NCBI GenBank assembly: GCA_029556045.1
Contig: JAKQGS010000009.1
Location: forward strand, 1 to 11,247
Length of the DNA: 11,247 nucleotides
Reading direction: 5' to 3'
Source: Pseudomonadota bacterium
Lineage (GTDB): Bacteria > Bdellovibrionota > Oligoflexia > Oligoflexales > Oligoflexaceae
Position numbers and translations under genes: made by a program. This document shows positions 7,495 through 11,247 of this stretch, piece by piece. Below the pieces are notes generated by a model that saw only the letters and a list, made by a program, of their open reading frames with translations, did no database searches and had not been told where the DNA came from. Numbering within the stretch: position 1 is the first letter of the stretch; each line of letters opens with the position of its first letter.

Positions 7495-7902
7495 TTATTT
7501 GATATGAGGCTCAATGGATTTAACGATCCATTGAGCCCCAGTGAAGGCTTCTTTAGCATCTTCCTCGCTGTAAAAATCCGAGGGGGTCAGGTCCTCGCTT
7601 CCATAAAAGGCAAGTTCACGATCTCGGCGGAGATTTTTTGAAATCTGCGCCATCTTCCCAAGATCCTCTTGAAGGGAGGTGGGAAGGTTGGATTTTTCGT
7701 TGATTAATATGGCTGAGACATCGTGAACGCGAGGGGGCAATATATTGTAGCTTCTCAATAAGCCTTTAAGCGCAAGCTCTACGACTTCCTGCGATTCGCG
7801 AACCACATCAGCCCAACTTTTTTCGGCCATTAAAACTTGAATTGACAGCAATCGCGCTTTCGCGCGGAAGAGGTAGTCTTGTGCGAGTGATTTATTTTGC
7901 AT
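7495..7902 (-). CDS. HEPN-domain protein, toxin partner of an MNT/HEPN module
   Basis: A 135-residue all-helical protein of the HEPN family (Pfam HEPN type). Typical parts are the first helix YLFRAKARL, the acidic/hydrophobic helix ESQEVVELALKGLLR (36-50), PPRVHDV (56-62), and the C-terminal LAFYGSEDLTP with a DA-containing last helix. HEPN proteins paired with MNT nucleotidyltransferases are RNase toxins neutralised by the partner, in HepT/MntA by AMPylation of a Tyr in RX4HXY. Here the equivalent stretch is R93-x4-A98-F-Y100, so the catalytic His is absent while the Tyr is kept. It lies 3 nt after the stop of the nucleotidyltransferase gene, clearly one operon. GGGAG about 11 nt upstream may serve as ribosome site. 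Its last codons (residues 122-132) contain a perfect 12-bp inverted repeat. The family call is strong; toxicity is inferred. Confidence 0.85.
   Translation of the reverse strand: MQNKSLAQDYLFRAKARLLSIQVLMAEKSWADVVRESQEVVELALKGLLRSYNILPPRVHDVSAILINEKSNLPTSLQEDLGKMAQISKNLRRDRELAFYGSEDLTPSDFYSEEDAKEAFTGAQWIVKSIEPHIK
7508..7537. repeat. Perfect 12-bp inverted repeat at the end of the HEPN gene
   Basis: GGCTCAATGGAT (7508-7519) and its exact reverse complement (7526-7537) flank the 6-nt loop TTAACG. It is the strongest hairpin I found in the window and lies inside the last codons of the HEPN gene. No U tract follows it on the minus strand, so it is more likely an mRNA-stabilising or attenuating element than a classical terminator. 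It could also be a protein-binding or recombination site. Confidence 0.6.
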
Positions 7903-7905
7903 GAT

Positions 7906-8469
7906 TCAGGCCACTCCCTTAACGACCCAATAGTTATGACCTTGGACTGATTTGCGTTCCAGCCTACCTTCGGCGATATTTTTACGAATTTCCATCAACT
8001 TACGGGATATGGTTAAGTCGTGTTCGACGATCACGACTCCATCCAGTGCTGCTTCCGCCCAGATGCCTCCCACCACCTTGTTTGTTGGTGGCAGGTGCAC
8101 AAATTGTGGCTCAACCACATGCTCGTTATAACGAAGCGGAGATTCGTCCCATTGTCTGTATAAACGCGGTGACAGGGTTATCGATTCCTTTATGACAACC
8201 AAAATATCAATGTCGGAATTGGCATGATGGTCTCCCCGAGCCCAAGAGCCAAAAAGAACGAGACCTGCCAGATCAGAACCAACGATTGCCGCTGTTTTTT
8301 CAAGTATGAGGCGCACCAACTGCGAATTTTCCTGCTGGGGAAAGGTGCTGAGGCGAAATGCGCAGTATTCATTCAAGGACATCCTGGCCTCACGCGCGGC
8401 GTTCTTGAGTTCGGCATGTAGTGCCGGTGGCATCCGAAGGACAAACTTGCCGGAAAGTTGTTTTCCCAT
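7906..8469 (-). CDS. RHH-MNT fusion: nucleotidyltransferase antitoxin with DNA-binding N-terminus
   Basis: A protein of 187 residues with two domains. Residues 8-41 form a ribbon-helix-helix pattern: a strand FVLRMP, helix PALHAELKNAAREA, a turn, then a second helix starting MSLNEYCAFRL, as in HicB/Arc-type antitoxin DNA-binding domains. Residues about 50-140 form a minimal nucleotidyltransferase whose motif fits GSX10DXD exactly: G74 S75, ten residues, D86-I-D88. MNT antitoxins of this type transfer AMP to the HEPN partner. The C-terminal part (about 140-187) is helical and basic and unassigned. The start is ATG at 8469, with AGGGG 8 nt upstream. It is the first gene of the operon with the HEPN gene. 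The fused RHH domain implies direct autorepression, and three GTAC cores lie over its promoter and ribosome site. A stand-alone MNT without RHH is the usual form, so the fusion is notable. Confidence 0.85.
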   Translation of the reverse strand: MGKQLSGKFVLRMPPALHAELKNAAREARMSLNEYCAFRLSTFPQQENSQLVRLILEKTAAIVGSDLAGLVLFGSWARGDHHANSDIDILVVIKESITLSPRLYRQWDESPLRYNEHVVEPQFVHLPPTNKVVGGIWAEAALDGVVIVEHDLTISRKLMEIRKNIAEGRLERKSVQGHNYWVVKGVA

Positions 8470-8474
8470 GAAAC

Positions 8475-8511
8475 GTACCCCTTGGTACTATTGTAATGGC
8501 TTCTAGTACTA
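8475..8511. promoter_or_regulatory. Putative RHH operator: three GTAC cores at helical spacing
   Basis: GTAC occurs at 8475-8478, 8485-8488 and 8506-8509, that is 10 and 21 bp apart, about one and two DNA turns, so all lie on one face. The first two form the inverted repeat GTACC-CCTT-GGTAC. The third is the centre of the palindrome TAGTACTA (8504-8511). The sites cover the promoter spacer, the start region and the ribosome site of the RHH-MNT gene, as expected for an autoregulatory operator bound by RHH dimers. The sequence pattern is seen; binding is inferred. Confidence 0.5.
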
Positions 8512-8519
8512 AAAGGCAA
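8490..8519 (-). promoter_or_regulatory. Candidate sigma-70 promoter of the toxin-antitoxin operon
   Basis: On the - strand, TACAAT (8495 to 8490) matches five of six bases of the -10 consensus. TTGCCT (8519 to 8514) matches four of six of the -35, with an 18-bp spacer. The predicted start of transcription, near 8483, leaves a short leader before the ATG at 8469. The TAGTACTA palindrome lies inside the spacer. Confidence 0.45.
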
Positions 8520-8536
8520 TCATGCTCACACAACAA

Positions 8537-8548
8537 GCCGTATACGGC
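8537..8548. repeat. Perfect 12-bp palindrome upstream of the toxin-antitoxin operon
   Basis: GCCGTATACGGC is self-complementary with no spacer. It lies about 20 bp upstream of the -35 element of the toxin-antitoxin promoter, and an ATTTAAAT palindrome follows at 8553-8560. It may be a binding site for a dimeric regulator. Nothing else is recognisable between it and the end of the hydrolase gene at 8662. Confidence 0.35.
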
Positions 8549-8661
8549 ATAAATTTAAATCAAAGAATACAGTGTGTTATGATGATCAAACGTCTGATAT
8601 CACGCACTAAGTTATTTGTTTGAAATGGCAACCCAATATCATTGCTCTCGAATCAGGTTTC

Positions 8662-9540
8662 TTACTGTTTTAGCCCAGCCTTAACCCCATCGAGACAGAC
8701 CTGGGGGCGGGTGTGACGGCCACACATATACCCCATCACTTTGTTGCGCCACTTGGGGTCGTTGGTCAGAAAGGCTGGCGTGTGCCCGCCTTTGGGGATC
8801 TTAACAAACTTTCTTGGAGCGTTTTTAAATTCCTCATAAAGCTCCTGCCCCAGTTTGTCATCCACGATGGGATCGTTATCTCCGTGCAGCACCAGCACCG
8901 GTGTGCGAACTTTTGCAGCGTAGCGATCGGGGCTGGCGCCGTCCGCCACGATAAACGACAGCGGCCATTGCAATGGCCATGTGAGCCAGAAGTCCCCGAG
9001 TTTGTCACGGGCAATGCGACGGTATGAGGAAAAGCTGCTTTCGATGATCAAAGCTCGCAGATTGGCGGGGGGAGCACTGAAACGGGCGACGGCGGGCACG
9101 GCCACAGCCCCTCCCAGGCTCTGAGCAATGATAAAAAAGTCTTTGTTTTGTTTTTCCGCGTATTGAATGGCAGCCACGCCATCCCGAATCAGACCATCGG
9201 GATCGGGTTCTCCAGCTGATGCGCCGTATCCGCGGTAGTCGAAGGTGACCACCTCAAATCCATAATCCAGCAGCCACTTCACAAAATAATAGTGGGTACT
9301 CATATTCTGGGCATTACCGTGAAAATGCAGAACCAGGGAATGGGACGGAATCTCCGGACGTATGTGCCAAGCCTTGATTTTCATCTTGTCGCGGGTGGTC
9401 AGGGTGATTTCTTCATACTCAAAGCCGTCTTGACGGGGGGTGGTGCGGATGATGTCGTCAGGATAATAGAAAAAGCTGGAACAGCTGCTGCTGATCAGGG
9501 CAAAAAAAACAATCGTCCATGCGCGGTAGATCAGGGGCAC
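8662..9540 (-). CDS. Alpha/beta-hydrolase lipoprotein, BEM46/ABHD13-like
   Basis: I choose the GTG at 9540 (292 residues), not the upstream frame start at 9579. GGGAGG lies exactly 6 nt before the GTG, and the protein then begins MPLIYRAWTIVFFALISSSC, a lipoprotein signal with Cys at 20, although Ser at the -3 position is not ideal. The fold is an alpha/beta hydrolase: HFHGNAQN forms the oxyanion region and VVTFDYRGYGAS the following strand. The nucleophile is Ser141 in AQSLGG (Ala in place of the first Gly of GxSxG). The acid is Asp223 in HGDNDPIV and the base His253 in KGGHTPAF, so the triad is complete. It resembles BEM46-type serine hydrolases; the substrate (ester, lipid or peptide) cannot be told. 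Two Cys residues near the C-terminus (MCGRHTRPQVC) could form a disulfide, fitting a periplasmic location. It lies 73 nt downstream of the CAP gene, probably on one transcript. Confidence 0.85.
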   Translation of the reverse strand: MPLIYRAWTIVFFALISSSCSSFFYYPDDIIRTTPRQDGFEYEEITLTTRDKMKIKAWHIRPEIPSHSLVLHFHGNAQNMSTHYYFVKWLLDYGFEVVTFDYRGYGASAGEPDPDGLIRDGVAAIQYAEKQNKDFFIIAQSLGGAVAVPAVARFSAPPANLRALIIESSFSSYRRIARDKLGDFWLTWPLQWPLSFIVADGASPDRYAAKVRTPVLVLHGDNDPIVDDKLGQELYEEFKNAPRKFVKIPKGGHTPAFLTNDPKWRNKVMGYMCGRHTRPQVCLDGVKAGLKQ

Positions 9541-9613
9541 CTTGTTCCTCCCAAGGATAATTTGCCCTGATTTTGGCACTTTTGATCTATTCTGTCACCC
9601 TTGATTCAATCCT

Positions 9614-10354
9614 CTAATTCACCGACCCGCGCAAAAAGAACTGTGTGCCGTACCAGCGGTTGCCCGACTTCCAAACACCGGCCCCCATGATGGTGTACGT
9701 GTTGAGCATGTTGGCCCGGTGCGGTGGGCTGTTGATCCATTGCTGGACCATATTTTTGCCAATCAGATCTGCGACGGTGGAGAGGTAGGTGTTGTAGAGA
9801 ACGTTTTCGCCAATATAACTGAAGCTCAAAGTCAGGTCGGGAAACTGTGTGTCAAATGCTGCCAGGCGCTGCTGGGGAAAGCCGTCATGGCTGATGGCTC
9901 CAGCCTCTGCCTGCTGACGGGACCAGTCCCGGGCCACCCAAGACACATGAGGTTCGTGGGCGATGGGAGACAATCCCCCCTCGGATGCACGAAACTCGTT
10001 GGTGTATTTAACAATCGCCAATTCAATCTCACAGGTCATTGCATCCCCGTCGATGCAGGTTTTGGGCTCATTTTGAGTTGGATCGGTATCGGTTGAGGGG
10101 GTGGATGTCCCAGACCCGGATGGCTGTGTGCCACCGGGCTGGGACGTGTCGGAATTTGAACCATCGGATGAAGGAGTGCCTTGACCGGTTTGACCGCCAT
10201 GAGCGCCAGCCCCCTGATCAGCGGAAGTGGAGGATGGCTTCGTCCCCGCAGGACGTCGAGGCGGATCTTCTGTGGAGCATCCGAAGCTCAGCGCTAAAAA
10301 AGCGCAAGCCACGAGCCCCTGCCGTTTTAAACGCAAGGCATAGGATAGAGTCAC
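9614..10354 (-). CDS. CAP/SCP-domain lipoprotein
   Basis: A protein of 246 residues starting at a GTG (10354), supported by GAGGA 8 nt upstream. The signal peptide ends in lipobox LSFGC with Cys at 26. Residues about 27-100 form a linker made largely of Ser, Thr, Gly, Pro and Asp, likely an extended stalk. Residues about 105-245 form a CAP (SCP/PR-1, Pfam PF00188) domain with hallmark pieces: YTNEFRASEGGLSPI, His156 in HDGF, Glu183 in GENV, WINSPPHRANML with His212, and GAGV. In the family these His and Glu residues line a shared cavity. Bacterial CAP proteins are secreted, with roles that are mostly unknown. Two Cys residues (TCIDGDAMTCE) just before the domain may form a disulfide. It is probably the first gene of a two-gene unit with the hydrolase. 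The domain is certain; the function is not. Confidence 0.9.
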   Translation of the reverse strand: MTLSYALRLKRQGLVACAFLALSFGCSTEDPPRRPAGTKPSSTSADQGAGAHGGQTGQGTPSSDGSNSDTSQPGGTQPSGSGTSTPSTDTDPTQNEPKTCIDGDAMTCEIELAIVKYTNEFRASEGGLSPIAHEPHVSWVARDWSRQQAEAGAISHDGFPQQRLAAFDTQFPDLTLSFSYIGENVLYNTYLSTVADLIGKNMVQQWINSPPHRANMLNTYTIMGAGVWKSGNRWYGTQFFLRGSVN

Positions 10355-10415
10355 GATGATAGTCCTCTAAATTATTCCCTTCGAACGATGGAGCCATGCC
10401 ATAGGCACGCCCGAC

Positions 10416-10445
10416 ATAAGAGTTTCTTCGGCAGGCTTTTGGCAA
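10416..10445 (-). promoter_or_regulatory. Candidate promoter for the CAP lipoprotein gene
   Basis: On the - strand, TTGCCA (10445 to 10440) matches five of six bases of the -35 consensus. TCTTAT (10421 to 10416) matches four of six of the -10, with an 18-bp spacer. This predicts a leader of about 55 nt before the GTG at 10354. The rest of the gap up to 10607 shows no gene, no RNA and no clear terminator for the gene on its right. Confidence 0.35.
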
Positions 10446-10607
10446 AAATGAATAGCCAGGATAAAACGGGTGATAAATTAGCTGGTTGAACCTGGCCAAT
10501 TCCGGGGACTGATGGCCCCCCAGATTTGAGGTTTTATGATTGAGGTAAATAAACTAATGATTTCAGTATGGTAAATTCAAAATCGCAGGGACTATTCGAG
10601 TGACTTC

Positions 10608-11247
10608 CTATGGCCCCGTCTGTGCTCCCGGTTGGTTGTGAGGTGCCGCTTGGTCACACAGCGGATTTTTAAGGCAACGCTCATAAATGCCTTGGATCAG
10701 GGGCACGGCATGAAGATCAACCCCAAATCGGAGCGCGTTGTACACCTGAGGCACGAGGCAAATATCCGCCATGGTTATAGCCCCTCCAAAACTATAGGTG
10801 CCGCTGATGCCAGTTTTCAAGCGCACTTCATAAGCGTTGAGTCCGGCAGTGATCCAGTGGTGGGCAAAACGCTGCCGCTCCATCGCATCCGCCGACACAA
10901 ACTGCTGCACCTTCAGGTTTTGAATAGGCTGCGTTCCCGCGCCAATGATGTCCACCAATTCCCGGACTTTCAAACGCGACAGGGGATCCTGGGGCAGAAG
11001 TGGGGGATTCGGAAACGCCTCGTCCAACCATTCCATAATCGCCATCGATTCCGAAAAGGGCACCCCGTCAATCATCAGGGTGGGAACAGCTCCGGAAGGA
11101 TTTAATCTGAGGTATGCAGAAGAACGGTGCTCGTTTTGCAGGAGGTTCACAGGGATTGATTCGTATTTTAGTCCCTTGATGGCCAAAGCCCAGCGCACGC
11201 GCCAGGAGCAGGAGGAACGCCAGTAGTGATACAGCTTCAGTTGCGGT
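10608..11247 (-). CDS. maiA: Maleylacetoacetate isomerase (zeta-class glutathione transferase), 5' partial
   Basis: This enzyme isomerises maleylacetoacetate to fumarylacetoacetate, using glutathione, in the homogentisate route of tyrosine and phenylalanine breakdown in the cytoplasm. The frame stays open to the right edge. Before the GTG at 11198, the codons read LKLYHYWRSSCSWR, giving the zeta-class glutathione-site motif SSCSWRVR, so the GTG is not the start and only a few N-terminal residues are missing. Further family marks are NPSGAVPTLMIDG, SESMAIMEWLDEAFP, the C-terminal-domain stretch GGAITMADICLVPQVYNA and the ending AAPHNQPGAQ. About 212 residues are visible, against a usual length of about 210-220. 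Partners of the pathway (homogentisate dioxygenase, fumarylacetoacetase) are not in the window and may lie to the right. A hypothetical dehalogenating or stress GST is less likely given the SSCSWRVR motif. Confidence 0.9.
   Translation of the reverse strand, partial: PQLKLYHYWRSSCSWRVRWALAIKGLKYESIPVNLLQNEHRSSAYLRLNPSGAVPTLMIDGVPFSESMAIMEWLDEAFPNPPLLPQDPLSRLKVRELVDIIGAGTQPIQNLKVQQFVSADAMERQRFAHHWITAGLNAYEVRLKTGISGTYSFGGAITMADICLVPQVYNALRFGVDLHAVPLIQGIYERCLKNPLCDQAAPHNQPGAQTGP

Noticed and set aside
7399..7641. 80-codon + strand frame across the HEPN gene end
   Set aside because: It is antisense to the HEPN gene for most of its length, without a ribosome site or recognisable product; a non-coding RNA is the better reading if the region is transcribed.
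9541..9579. Upstream ATG start for the alpha/beta hydrolase
   Set aside because: It adds 13 residues before the lipoprotein signal, and the GGGAGG ribosome site points to the GTG at 9540 instead.
10632..11105. 157-codon + strand frame opposite maiA
   Set aside because: It is antisense to a gene with strong zeta-GST motifs and is a shadow of its codons.
1..11247. CRISPR array, tRNA, rRNA, insertion sequence or riboswitch
   Set aside because: I saw no regularly spaced repeats, tRNA-like cloverleaf, rRNA sequence, transposase motif or known riboswitch core on either strand by reading.

Overview
The window reads as chromosomal DNA of a Gram-negative bacterium rich in envelope and secreted proteins. 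Visible signs are a BatE-like protein, a periplasmic lytic transglycosylase and four separate lipoprotein genes with lipobox signal peptides. Base composition looks close to balanced, by eye only. The mix would suit Bdellovibrionota/Oligoflexia or another delta-like lineage, but this is inference from gene content and not a taxonomic proof.

Layout. 1-692 (+): 3' part of a BatE-like TPR/membrane/SH3 protein. 822-3374 (+): an 850-residue Slt-type soluble lytic transglycosylase. 3375-3716: AT-rich non-coding stretch and leader. 3717-4874 (+): von Willebrand factor A (VWA) lipoprotein, convergent with 4880-7303 (-), a large M6-like metalloprotease lipoprotein. 7495-8469 (-): a two-gene MNT/HEPN toxin-antitoxin module whose nucleotidyltransferase carries an N-terminal ribbon-helix-helix DNA-binding domain. 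8662-9540 (-): alpha/beta-hydrolase lipoprotein. 9614-10354 (-): CAP/SCP-domain lipoprotein. 10608-11247 (-): zeta-class glutathione transferase (maleylacetoacetate isomerase) running off the right edge.

How the genes fit together. BatE and Slt are both cell-envelope proteins and may be co-expressed, though an extended -10 element suggests Slt has its own promoter. The VWA, M6, hydrolase and CAP lipoproteins form an envelope or surface set. The last two probably share a transcript, with only 73 nt between them. The toxin-antitoxin pair sits inside this set and has its own promoter and probable operator: three GTAC cores spaced 10 and 21 bp, which could be the target of the fused RHH domain. 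The maiA-type gene is an unrelated aromatic amino-acid catabolism gene.

The most interesting element is the RHH-MNT/HEPN module with its self-operator candidate and its HEPN protein lacking the canonical RX4-6H motif. The second is a C7/G8 pairing in the VWA gene leader that could mask its ribosome binding site. Several starts differ from the longest reading frame, and these are explained in the entries.
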